DNA from: Ziziphus jujuba
Taxonomy: Eukaryota > Streptophyta > Magnoliopsida > Rosales > Rhamnaceae
DNA: 64,000 bases
Direction of reading: 5' to 3'
Assembly: GCF_031755915.1 (NCBI RefSeq)
Contig: NC_083389.1
Span: forward strand, 18,159,001 to 18,223,000
Part shown: in pieces, positions 19,051 through 29,138 of the stretch
Layout: every line of letters starts with the position of its first letter
Position numbering within the stretch: position 1 is the stretch's first letter
Translations under genes and position numbers: made by a program
The notes under the pieces: model-generated
Seen by the model: only the letters and a program-made list of their open reading frames with translations
Database searches by the model: none
What the model was told of the DNA's origin: nothing

Positions 19051-21398
19051 CCCACGTGGGAAAACACCATTTCTTTCTTTTTTTCTTTTTCTTTTCTTTT
19101 TTCCTTTTTTCCCTTCTTCTTCCCCGAGCATGAAAACACCAAACACACACACGCAGACTTTTCTTTCTCTCACCGGCCGTCCCTCTCTCTCTCCCGTGTT
19201 TTTAAATTCCGGCCACCCATACAGTACACGCGCCGGCCAATGACGAGCGGAGGAAGGAGGCGAGCTCGGCCGCCAATTTTCACGGTGACGGGCCGCCGGA
19301 CGCGCGCCGATCGGGCCGGAGAAGCCGCCGGCCGGCAAAATTTCTCTCTCCTCTTTTCTTGTGTTTTTCGGCCAGCTCAGTCCCAATTAAGCCTCCTCTC
19401 CCCTTATTTTGGGTCCCCTGAGTTCAAAAATGGCCTCCAATCTCAAAAATTCGAAGCGGTTTGCGAGATACGAGGAAGTGAAAACCGGCCGAACCTTTCC
19501 GACCAAATTCCGGCCACCTCTGGCGGAATTGGGGTCGATGGAGACCGGATTTGTGATCCTCATTCCACGAGCTTCGATTCGGTATATCATTCGCCTATTT
19601 TGGTTAAAGTTTGTGTTTGACCCCCAGGGTACCGGGTATTATTTACCCGATTAAAATATTAATTTATTTGACTGTCTGTGAATTTTGTTCTAGGAGCACC
19701 GGTGAGTCGTAGAATTGATCCCGTGGTGGATCTTGGATTAATTGCGTGCTCCGGGTGAGTGACCCACCTTTAAAAATATTTTTGGGGTAATTAATTGTAT
19801 TTATGTGGTATTAATTTGATATCTGTAAAATTGTGCTCATGTGGTGTATTTTAAATATAATCGGAAAAAATATTATTTTATATATATATTTATCCATTGG
19901 TAATAAATGGAAATTTTGGGGTCATTAAGAAATTCCTGATTATTATTTTATTGTGATTAAATTGTATTTATTACACATGAGTAAGTATTTTCAGTAATTC
20001 GTTGTGTTTGGATTTTATATAAATTTCGGGCATAATTGGGTTAAATATTTTATGAAAATATTTGTTTAAGTTGGTGGTTTAATTTTATAAATTATGCCCG
20101 TGGTATTTCAATTGTTGAATCTCGTATTACGAGAAAATGTATGGTTTTATCTGTTATCGATGTTTTCGTACCGGGTTGTTGAATAAAAATATGTGGGATG
20201 GTGTTTTGTGAAAATTTGGTATACTTCCCACGGTGGTTTTTGGAAAAATGGTACGGTTGGTTGTTAATGGTTATTTTTAGACGCACTCATACAGTATTGG
20301 TGTTCTGGTGTATGGTGTATGGACACGTGGTAGTGCGTGGTTATTATGTGGTTTAGCGCACGGTTATTACTTCACCCGTGAGTTGCCATTGGACCGTGGG
20401 CAGGCAAGGTTATTGTTGTGCACAGCCGCCCCCCTCCTTAGCCGGGTTGATGGTTTTAGCAGCGGTACTGTCGGGACGCCGAAGTGACCGTTGCAGGTTT
20501 CTCTCTTTAACCCCCCGCCAGTCGGTGCTCAGGACGCTAGGTATCGGAGGGCATCACCGGTATATGGTGTGGTGCGTCATGTGTAATTGTCGGTGTAAAT
20601 TGCAAATAATGGTTTAAATCCCAAAGGTGTTCTAAAATTTTTTATTATAATTTATTACATTTTAATTATATTTGGGGTATTTATTTATTTAATTGTTGTT
20701 GTTAAATTATTTAATCCCTTGGTTTTCGGGAGGTATGTACATTGGGTTTTGCGAAAAGGTTTTAAAAAGGGAACATTTCAAACGGAGCGATTGGTGAGAG
20801 TTTTGAGAGAAATTATTATTTTCCAACCGTTAATATTATTATTTATTTATTAATTGTTGGTATGTGTTCTATTCCTTAATTGCTATTACTATTATTTTTA
20901 TTATCACAAAAGGTGTTCAGTAGTTCGGATTACTCACGGAGATGATTAGCATCTCACACTCTTAAATTCCGTTCCCTTAGGTGCAAGTTGTGGTAGACAT
21001 TCTTCCGGAGCGAACCAAGTTTTCCGCTGCTGTTGTGTTTCGAGAAGTACTTCTGTACTCTTTCATTTTGGTGTATTATTTCTTTCAGCCTTGTTGTATT
21101 TCTGTTGATTAGCACTTCTTAAAGTTCTGTATACTATTGGGATACTTCTGTTTTATTTATGCACTGGACTGTTGTTGCTTTTGAGAAGTGCTGAAATTTG
21201 TGAAACAATTTGTAGCTTGTGGGAGGAATAAGGGAATGTTTTTAGAAGTGTGTTTTCAGTGCAGGTGTTTTGTGGTAAGTAAATCCCTTAGGGGAGGTGC
21301 TGCCGGATTTTCCGTTGGAAGGTTCGGTGGTATTTCCCTGGGATCAGGGCTTGTCTAGGGTTCCGGAGGAGGAATTCTGGACGGGTCCTGACAGAGAT

Positions 21399-21821
21399 GG
21401 TCAAAAAAATTGTTTTAATATTTTCACCTGTATTCGAGACAGTCAATGAGAAATGAGGGTAGAGGAGAAATGGAAAACTGTTATTTTTATTTTACACTTT
21501 CATATCCATGTATTTAAATATTTTACAAAAGCCAGACAATTAATTCCCTCCTAACAAGTCTCATTTGGACATACTACCATGGAGCCGTTCATGTAAAAGT
21601 GATTGATACCATCCATTTAAATTATCATCCTTCTTATTTATTGCTTCTCCATATATCAAATAATATGGAGAATTTAATAATGAAATTGGATCCTTACACA
21701 TCATATTGACACGAGAATCATGTACAAAAACTAAAAACAAAATCTGAATTAGCAAGAGGGAATTGTACAAGTGTTTTATGAATAAAAATAAGAGAATATT
21801 ACACCTCCTAGAGAATATTAC
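21399..21821. other. Non-coding, duplicated
   Basis: No gene recognised between the solo LTR and the SMP-type exon. It contains an imperfect tandem GAGAATATTACA block next to the exon end (about 21793-21828). Confidence 0.5.
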
Positions 21822-21991
21822 AGCTCCTACAAAAGCCTCTGTTGGTATCAATCCCGAATTGACCCAATGTTCCCCATCAATGTCAAAATCTCGAACACCA
21901 ACTGGCACCACAATTGGTATAATGCCAAACTTTAGTGACACCATTAAAAACATATGGGGCAACTCCACTAAAACGGAGACAGATTTGATAC
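21822..21991 (-). pseudogene. Captured exon of a C2/SMP-domain (NTMC2-type) protein
   Basis: A 170-bp exon, bounded on the minus strand by an acceptor (TTCATCCAG before GTATCAAATC) and a donor (GTAATA after GGAGCT). In frame it reads IKSVSVLVELPHMFLMVSLK, then FGIIPIVVPVGVRDFDIDGE, then LIPTEAFVGA. This resembles the middle of the lipid-binding SMP domain of plant N-terminal-TM-C2 proteins, which tether the ER to other membranes. That assignment comes from remembered family sequence and is moderately secure. No other exon of the gene is seen. It lies on the same strand as the CTF18 and PPR fragments just upstream. Confidence 0.5.
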
Positions 21992-22588
21992 CTGGATGAA
22001 ATCAAACGAAATATCTGCAGTTAGTTACAATATTTAGCATACAAGTTTCAAAGAAAATAATTATTGTAAATAATTAAGGAAAATTACTAAAGCATTTTGT
22101 TTTAAATCTCAACCTAAAAAAATGACTAACTTTTTTTAATACTTGACAAAAAAGCATCTCTGATTTAATAAAATAAGGGATTCCCTCAAAAAAATTTTAA
22201 ATAAATATAGTGAGAACTGAAGACCTTAGCTGTCCTCATATGCGATAAATGCTATATGCAAACTGTGAAGAGTAGAATTATTGGTCTAGTCATCAACAAA
22301 GGAAGAAAAATATCACAAAGCGAGTCATTATCAAACTGTCTTGTAAGTAGTAAGTATGCAAGTGGATATGTTGTCCCGAAGATTGAATTGGATAATCAAA
22401 ATAATTAAGTCTTCCATTTAAATATCCTATTTCCATTCATTGACTTCATATCAGAAATTCTAAGGAAATTTCAGAAATCATGAAAGCAACAAAGTATCTA
22501 AAATGTCTATAAAATAGATGAAATCAGAAATGGAAAGGCTTGAAATTGTCACAGCAATTAAACATCAGCCATGGTAGTCAAGGATCAC
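21992..22588. other. Non-coding between captured exons, duplicated
   Basis: Intron-like AT-rich sequence with no exon that I can support. Confidence 0.5.
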
Positions 22589-23355
22589 CTACTGAAAACA
22601 CGATTAACTGTTGGTTGAACAAATATATGAACCCTGCAGAAAGCAAGTAGTTGTCAATAAGCAAAAAATACTATCTAGTTTACATGAAAAGAATCATGAA
22701 AAGGAAACTCCATATGAATGATAAACTTTCTAAGTACCATTTTCCAGGGAATCATGAAAAGGAAACTCCATATGAATGATAAACTTTCTATGTACTTTCA
22801 TGATTTTCTTCATTTGGAAAATTCTCCTTCCCTATATCAGACTTCTTATCTGCAGAAACCTATATGAACAACATAAAATAAAAGTGAAAAATATAATGAG
22901 CACTGGGAAATAAAAACCACCATAGCTGAATATATTACCCTCGGTAGAAATGGAGGTTTCTGTTAACGTATATAATGTGCAACCATGGAGTTTAAACAGT
23001 AAATTTCCCTTATGATTCTCATGTTGATAATGAAGTACATGCAATAACTGGCAGTTTGCATTAAACATTAAGGAAAACAAGAATTATACATGACAACAAT
23101 AACTGATAACAACGAAAGCATTTATATTTAATCACCAACAGCAATTATAGTAATAAAATAACTATAACTACAATTATATTAAAACACAAATAAGCGTGCA
23201 GACAATTAAATTTAATAAATAAGCAGAATTCAATAATGGAAAACACACAAGATCCAAAAAAATAATAATAATATAAAACACACAATTACCATCTTTAGAA
23301 TAACCTCCACAGCACCTTTGCCATCACCAAAAGCTCCATCTATTTCATCAATCAC
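22589..23355 (-). pseudogene. CTF18: Captured exons of the clamp-loader subunit CTF18
   Basis: Three exons with intron borders kept. Exon a (23290-23355): VIDEIDGAFGDGKGAVEVIL plus KM, containing the Walker B/DEID box of the AAA+ ATPase; acceptor CTCTAG, donor GTAATT. Exon b (about 22812-22859): VSADKKSDIGKENFPNEE. Exon c (22589-22633): VHIFVQPTVNRVFSR, donor GTGATC. CTF18 forms an alternative RFC clamp loader acting in sister-chromatid cohesion and PCNA loading. The exon encoding the segment between b and c (sensor region, RPVICICNDLYAP-like) is not found, nor are the N- and C-terminal parts, so this is a fragment. A 57-bp direct repeat follows exon b (about 22689-22805). Copy B keeps residues closer to the family consensus. 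Confidence 0.72.
22689..22805 (+). repeat. 57-bp tandem direct repeat
   Basis: The block starting GAATCATGAAAAGGAAACTC and ending near ACTTTCTAAGTAC occurs twice (about 22689-22745 and 22748-22805), partly overlapping the CTF18 exon b end. It is present in copy B at about 50216-50332, so it predates the duplication. Confidence 0.75.
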
Positions 23356-23699
23356 CTAGAGAAACAGTAGTAACTTGTTACTTCTGCATACATTCTAGAA
23401 TAAGAAGGGTAACCATAAAAAATAATGCCAACCAAGCACTTTGGCCTCGAGTAAACAGTGACAGAGTTCATCTGCACTACATCAAGAAACTAAACTGTTG
23501 TATAAAGTAACCTATAACACAAAGCAATGCATTGTAATAGCTAGGGAAAAAAAAAAGAAAAAAAAACACAAAGTAACTTTATACAAAATTTCCAATCTTG
23601 AAAGAATCTAATAGTCAGCAGATAAGAATTAATGCAGATCCATGTGGAAAAAACCAAAACGAAAAAAAGAAGAAGAAGCATATATATACAAATACATAC

Positions 23700-24247
23700 A
23701 TCAGGGACCAAACCCATGGATTTCATTTGGTCAGAAAAGTAGAAAGCGTCCTGTAAGCAAGAGCTTTTCATGGTTCCAACGATGACAGAATGGAATGTAT
23801 CCCTAGTTGGCTGTACTCCATCCAGCATCATATCATCATACATATCTCTCAGCAAGAAATGCCTACCACCACCATTATTAAAAAAAAAAAAAAAAAAAAA
23901 GAACATAACTTTCACAATTTCTCCCAAAAAAAAAAAATCCCAAAACCACAAAAAGAAAATCAAAATTAGAATCTACCTTCTCTACGCAGTGAGAGAACCG
24001 ATAACAGTGTTATATTCAGAGACACTGCTTGTGTAGTTCCTCCGTCCCACCTCCCGCAGCAGTGAATTACGCTGCCATGAATTATAACAATATAAAATAT
24101 ATTATTTATTTTAAACAAAAACTATTTCATTATTAGCGAAACGAGTAAGAAAATGTCTAGGGAAAAGCAAAAAATGTCTGGGGAAAAGCTTAAGAATTTG
24201 AAAATGGAGAGGAGAAGATTACCAGTGATTGATCGAATGAGCCTCAT
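23700..24247 (-). pseudogene. Captured 5' part of a mitochondrial PPR gene (At4g35850-like), copy A
   Basis: Probable first exon 24247-24223 (MRLIRSIT, a basic start as for a mitochondrial presequence). Exon 2 is 24071-23977 (RNYTSSVSEYNTVIGSLTA), exon 3 is 23862-23700 (RHFLLRDMYDDMMLDGVQPT, RDTFHSVIVGTMKSSCLQDA, FYFSDQMKSMGLVPD), ending at a GTATGT donor. Exons 2 and 3 join in frame. The exon 1/2 join is off by one base. The helical pairs and the GVQPTRDTFHSxIVGT block are pentatricopeptide-type and resemble the Arabidopsis At4g35850 family (from memory). Exon 2 has a TAG stop at 23982-23984 where copy B has CAG. Later exons are absent: the next minus-strand exon belongs to CTF18. Confidence 0.7.
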
Positions 24248-24513
24248 GCTTTCCTACTTCGCTGTTGCCTACCTGTTGCTTCTGCTTCTGCTCCTAGGGC
24301 TCTCTAAAACCCTGCAGTTTTCTCTCTAAGTCGCCTCTTCACCATCTCCTTCAAAATGCACAGTCTCCAAGCTTACAATCCGGCTGATGCGAAAGGAAAC
24401 AGAGGGCTCCTAATGGTCTGGATATTGATTATAAGGAGGAGAAAAGTCGGATGAAGAAAGGAAAGAAAAAAACATATAAAAAAAAACATAAGGGTATTTT
24501 GAGATTATAAAAG

Positions 24514-24600
24514 ATTGAAGGGGTAGAACAAAAAAGATATCAAGTGAGGGGGCAAAAATAATTAACCTCATCCTTATGAGGGTATTGGGCCAAATTTCCC
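24514..24600 (-). repeat. Dispersed repeat, minus-strand copy (duplicate A)
   Basis: Counterpart of 7168-7252 in inverted orientation, about 270 bp upstream of the PPR-type first exon. It contains the blocks GATATCTTTTTTGTTCTACC and AGGTTAATTATTTTTG (minus strand). Confidence 0.65.
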
Positions 24601-24603
24601 TAG

Positions 24604-27393
24604 TAAATATAGCAGCTGGTTGGCTAGGCAGGCCCTCTAAAGGCAATCAATGTACCATGAATTCATGTAAAAAAATAATAATAAAAAAATAATTAATTTA
24701 ACTTTTTCATTTTATATGTTATGTTTGTAAGTTAATTGCGTTGTCTATCTTGTGTTAGAAAATTTATATAAAAATATAAGCTTAGTTACATAAGCTTGTA
24801 AAAAATAACATACAGAAAACTTAGAAAAAGAGCATAAATAAATTACAGATAATTTAATCTGGGCACAAAAATATTAATATAAAAAAATTAGTATCAACAT
24901 TGAGATTTGGACGAAAGATTTGAAATTAAAGTTCAAGACCTGTGTTCTGCACATGTTTTTAAGGTAATTCGCCCTTCACCAGTGTTAAGAAATCTATATG
25001 TATTTGTCTCTTAGGATACAATGGCCTAGATAAGCTTTGAATGTTGCGCTTTTGAGTTTCTTTTGGTGAACTTGAAATTATTTGAACTTTAAGAAGATTT
25101 TTGAAGGATATGAGAAGAGAGATACAGAGCTTCTTTTCCCGCTCTCCTTCTCTTTTGTCACTTTTCCATGTTTTAAACTGAAAGGAGGTTAGACTATTTA
25201 TAGGCCTCAACTAAGTAGAGGTTTTAATTTGGTATTTAATATTGTTTTTAAAACATTTAATAATGTTCATCATTAAATCTCATATTTAATTAGTCATTAC
25301 AAATGTTATGCAAGTAAATTTTTATAATTTAATTGACCATTACAAATTCATTCAAAACTTGTAATTCCCCTATTAAAAAAAAATCAACTAACAAGCCTAA
25401 TATATGGTCATTACAACCATTTATCTGGTTTTTAGTATCAAAATTTTCTAACAATCCTAACATGAATGAATTTGACAAAATGACTAAAAACGAAGTTTGA
25501 GATTTAAAAATAAAACAAAAAGACTCCGGTGGTAAAGTTATATAGTTATAACCTGTATAGGATAGATAGGTGCCATCTTTTGAACTTTTCCTTACGAGAA
25601 TATATTTACTTTATTGCCTAGAGGAAGATGTAATTTTCTCAAACCTTTTGTCACTTGTATGAATGATGATATGCCTCCATAAGAATCCTATTTGACACAT
25701 TTTAATTCTCATTATTATGTTTGTTTTGGCTATGAACATCTTCCACAATTCTCCTCTGAAGTGGCTCCACTTCACTCTCACGTAGATGATTTCTTATCTA
25801 TGAGTAACTTGCATTAGTCCTCTCGATCTTCCCCCAATGTATAGAAATCATTAAAAGCATATAGTTTAACTTTTCCCATGTATCATTGTTTCATCATAGG
25901 AATAGATAGGAAGATAACCCCCTGATTAATGCGAATTTTTTACTCACTAATCTAGCTATCTAAAAAAGGCTAGAGTTGGCATGTGCATCTGCTTTGGAGG
26001 TGTGACCATGCCATATTGAGCTTCCAAGAGTGAAATTTTAGTAGCAATGGCATGCCACTTCCTAGAATGGGTGCCCATGCCATTAGCTTTAGTTTTCCAC
26101 ATGAGGAAGCTTTGTAGAGCTTAAATGCTAATTTTAGTTGGTCAAGGTTAGGACATTAAAGGATCATGTGACTTGCATGTGTCTTGTTTGAGAGATAGCC
26201 TTGCGATCAAGATTAATGGTGGTAATTAAAGCTATCTAAGGTAAAGATTAAGAGGACTCTTTGGAAAAGGCTTTATATATTTACTTGAAGGAGGCAAAGC
26301 TAGAGAGAAAGAAAGGGGATGGAAATTTAAGTGACAGAACACCACATTATTAAGAGAGAGAAAACACTTAAAGATAGTGAAGCTCTAAGGATTTTGGAGT
26401 TCTTGAAAAGCCCAGGGCTTTGGGCTTGCCTAGAGAAGCCAACCATCTTGAGAATTCTCTTATATTCTATCTCTTCTCTTATTTATTTATTTATTTTTAT
26501 TTTTGTTATCGAATTCTTGAATTTTTTTATATGAGATGATGGTTTACATTATGAAATTCTATTTGGTTTATGTATTTGATGTTCATTTGAACATGAGTGG
26601 CTAGATCTTTTGGGTCTAGAACCATGATGTAGTTGGATTATTAATGGAATGATTGAATTGTTTTTGTTAATTAATTTCATTTCAATTATGTGTGTTGTCT
26701 TGATTTTTATGGTAAATGAACACTTAGTTAGATTAGAATTTAATTAGGCTTGTTTAGATTCAAAGATTATGGATTTGAAAAAGGATAATAGATGAAATTA
26801 GAATTAAGGAGCATAATATAAGAGCCAATTGAGCTCAAGAAGGCCTATGAAGTCTTGGGTAACCTTGAACTAGGCTAAATTACAATTTGAAATAAGTAAT
26901 TTGGCTTGGTCATTTAATGGGTAGCTTTATTGATTTGGTAATTTGTAAAATTATAAATAAATTACATTTTCATAAATGAAGTTAAATCTGTCAATTAAGG
27001 CATTCCATGTAAAATATTATTGAAATCTTGGTCCTAGATTTTTAATTTTGTGATTTTCAATACTATTGATGGTGTTAGATTATTTCATTGCCTTTAGTTT
27101 AATGTTGCATTCATTTTTAGTTAAATTTCAAGGTTGTTGATGAATTTATTCTTGAATTCATACTTCAAACAAAATTAAGTAATGAAAATTTTTGGTAATA
27201 ACTAGAATCTTATCAATTCATTTCTAATTATTAATCTCCGTGAGTATAATCTCGTACTGTTGTATACTTTATTACTTATTCTATCCGTGTACTTGCTGGA
27301 TTTATCACAATTACAATCAAATTTTTAGCTACATTACCAAGGAATTCTTATAATATTTTTACAAGTTTTTAGATTATGATAATCGATCAATCA
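24604..27393. other. Non-coding, duplicated; possible retrotransposon LTR/leader at right end
   Basis: No gene recognised. The 83-aa minus-strand frame at 24959-25210 also exists in copy B but has no domain, and recent duplication explains its retention. The right part (about 26270-27393) has a TATATATTTA box (26270), AG-rich leader-like sequence and CTCCGTGAGTATAAT-type text that often precedes gag in plant gypsy elements, so it may be the LTR/leader of the next element. Confidence 0.4.
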
Positions 27394-28680
27394 AGTTTTT
27401 TATGCCGTTGTGGGGGGATTAAATTAGATTGAAGTGGATTGAATTAAATTGTTTTAAATTGAACTGAGTTGAGTTATTTTTGTCAAGTATTCTAGTTAAT
27501 ATTGATATTAAGCTAGTTAGTTTTAATTTGGTACTTTATTTTTATTTTGTTCATATTTTGCCGTTTGTAGTATTTTATAGTGTTCTTGTTTTTCATTATA
27601 ATCGTTTGATTTTTGGTTATTTTTACTTTTGTAGCTAGTTATGGAGTATATTAATCAACATAGGTCTAAAGATAAACTTATACATATATCTTTTGAATCT
27701 TTCAACTATTTAGATGCAACCTATACATGTCTCGAGTTTTGAGTTGAATCCGAGTTTGATTCAAATAGTTTAACAAAATCAATATGGAGATATTGAATAG
27801 AGACCCTAATATTCTTCTTTCAATCATTTTGCAAATTGTGGACACTATAGATATGGAGGGTATTAGTGGGGTTATCATTCATTTGAAATTATTTCCTTTT
27901 TCTTTTAAAGAAAATGCTTTCAAAAGGTTTGATTCTTTGCAACCTAGTAATATTATTATGTGGGAGGAGGTGTCCACAACATGGATATTGTGAATGAATT
28001 TTGATAAATATCTTTTACACATGGGCTTAATAGCTACAATAAATCTTTGATGAATAATTCAAGTAGTCGATATTTTTTAAAGAAATCGATTAAAGAAGCT
28101 TTTGAGTTCTTGGATAAGTAAGCCTATAATTCCTATAATTAGCCTATCAAAGGGCAAAAAGATTTGAAGATGGTTAATGCTAAGGAGTTGGTTTTTTTTT
28201 TTTTTTTTCCTTCTAATTTGTTTCCTAAAGTTGTTGAGTAATCTAATCAAGTGGCTTCTTTGAATTCACAAATGTCTATTTATTCTAAGCCAAATGAAGA
28301 AGTTAGTCGGCTGGAGGATATGATTTCTTCTTCTGTTGATGAGGCCATAAAAAGATTTAGTCAAGATAAAGCTAGCTTAGAGGCCATTAAAAGGCATTGC
28401 AATAGTTTGGGTGATTTTTTTTTAGACTATTGAGAAATAATTTGAGCAAATGGTTGATAAAGCTAAATGCTTTTCAAAGATTCGTAATGTCATTACTTGG
28501 AAAAATGCAAAGCATTATGATGAGTCACCAATGCCAAGTAAATGTGAATCTTCTAAAAAGAATGATGTTAATAAGCACGTTTATATTGATAAAGAGGATC
28601 TTATTGATGAGAATGCTAATGTTGAAAAGACTATTGCGAGAATCTAATGGTGAAAGTATTACATTCTTCAGGAATTATTA
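27394..28680 (+). pseudogene. Gypsy (Athila/Tat-like) leader and gag remnant, copy A
   Basis: At 27394-27420 GTTTTTTATGCCGTTGTGGG is a degraded form of the TTTTTGGCGCCGTTGCCGGGG leader motif common just before gag in these elements. A Met at 27641 opens a short frame. From 27784, in pieces, come ILQIVDTIDMEGISGVIIHL, KLFPFSFKENAFKRFDSLQP and IIMWEEVS, matching the plant gag block (I-x-L-x-L-F-P-F-S-L-K-x-x-A-x-x-W, then I-x-T-W). Further on are EAFEFLDK, an acidic linker (28251-28433) and NVITWKNAKHYDESPMPSK, resembling NAVTLRSGKxYxxPxxP at the gag end. Multiple stops; no protease or RT follows, so truncated. Lineage assignment is tentative. Confidence 0.65.
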
Positions 28681-28681
28681 A

Positions 28682-29133
28682 ATATCAAAAATTAAATATT
28701 TGATAATTTTATATCACATGTCCATTGAGTACAATTCAAGCTTATAAAATACTGAAACATAATTGCATTTAAAATATATTAGTATGATTCTTCAATTCTC
28801 TTCGGGAGCTTTATGTCATAAAATTAGACTTTATATATAATAAGCAAATTCAAATATTAATATTTATATTTTTGTGTACTATTCGAGATTTTCAAAAACT
28901 TAATACAATTCATCTTGCATTGTTTATTTCTCAATTTCTCAAACTACCAAAAATTTATAGCATAATCTATAATATCATATAGTTTTGACATCATAATCAC
29001 TTTTAATGATTTTTATGTAACTATTTTGAATAAACTTCAACAATTATTTTCATGATCCCCAAAAAAACTAACTATTCTTCAGGAAAATCTTTTTATAATA
29101 TCTCTTTTATAGGGCTTTAACCAATTCTTAGGT
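28682..29133. other. Non-coding, duplicated
   Basis: AT-rich, with no gene or structure recognised. Confidence 0.5.
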
Positions 29134-29138
29134 TTTTC

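Larger units (their letters stand above)
18416..21393 (+). mobile_element. Solo LTR (TGTAACACCCC family), inserted in copy A only
   Basis: The element starts TGTAACACCCCGTCC and ends GGGTCCTGACA (TG...CA). It is flanked by perfect 5-bp duplications GAGAT (18411-18415 and 21394-21398). Copy B has the uninterrupted target with one GAGAT at 48918-48922, so both borders are proven by an empty site. The length of 2,978 bp with no gag or pol indicates a solo LTR left by LTR-LTR recombination. The TGTAACACCCC start and very long LTR resemble Tekay/Del-type chromoviruses (inference). Inside: a W-box cluster (18455-18520), an internal repeat of about 150 bp (near 18570 and 18723), a polypyrimidine tract (18963-19050), a GC-rich segment (19160-19600) and a poorly conserved open frame that I do not regard as coding. 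Confidence 0.93.

Noticed and set aside
18938..19620. Long open frames on both strands in the solo LTR (Lys/Arg/Glu-rich, Phe/Leu-rich, and a GC-rich 126-codon frame)
   Set aside because: They come from the polypyrimidine tract and the GC-rich LTR segment. They have no domain, and the related LTRs do not keep the frames.
17600..24700. Helitron ends (5' TC, 3' hairpin plus CTRR) around the captured-exon cassette
   Set aside because: A CTAGTA on the minus strand near 17518 lacks an upstream hairpin. No supported pair of ends was found, so the capturing element type is left open.
24959..25210. 83-codon minus-strand frame conserved at 52537-52788
   Set aside because: Conservation is explained by the recent duplication; no domain and no splice or start context.
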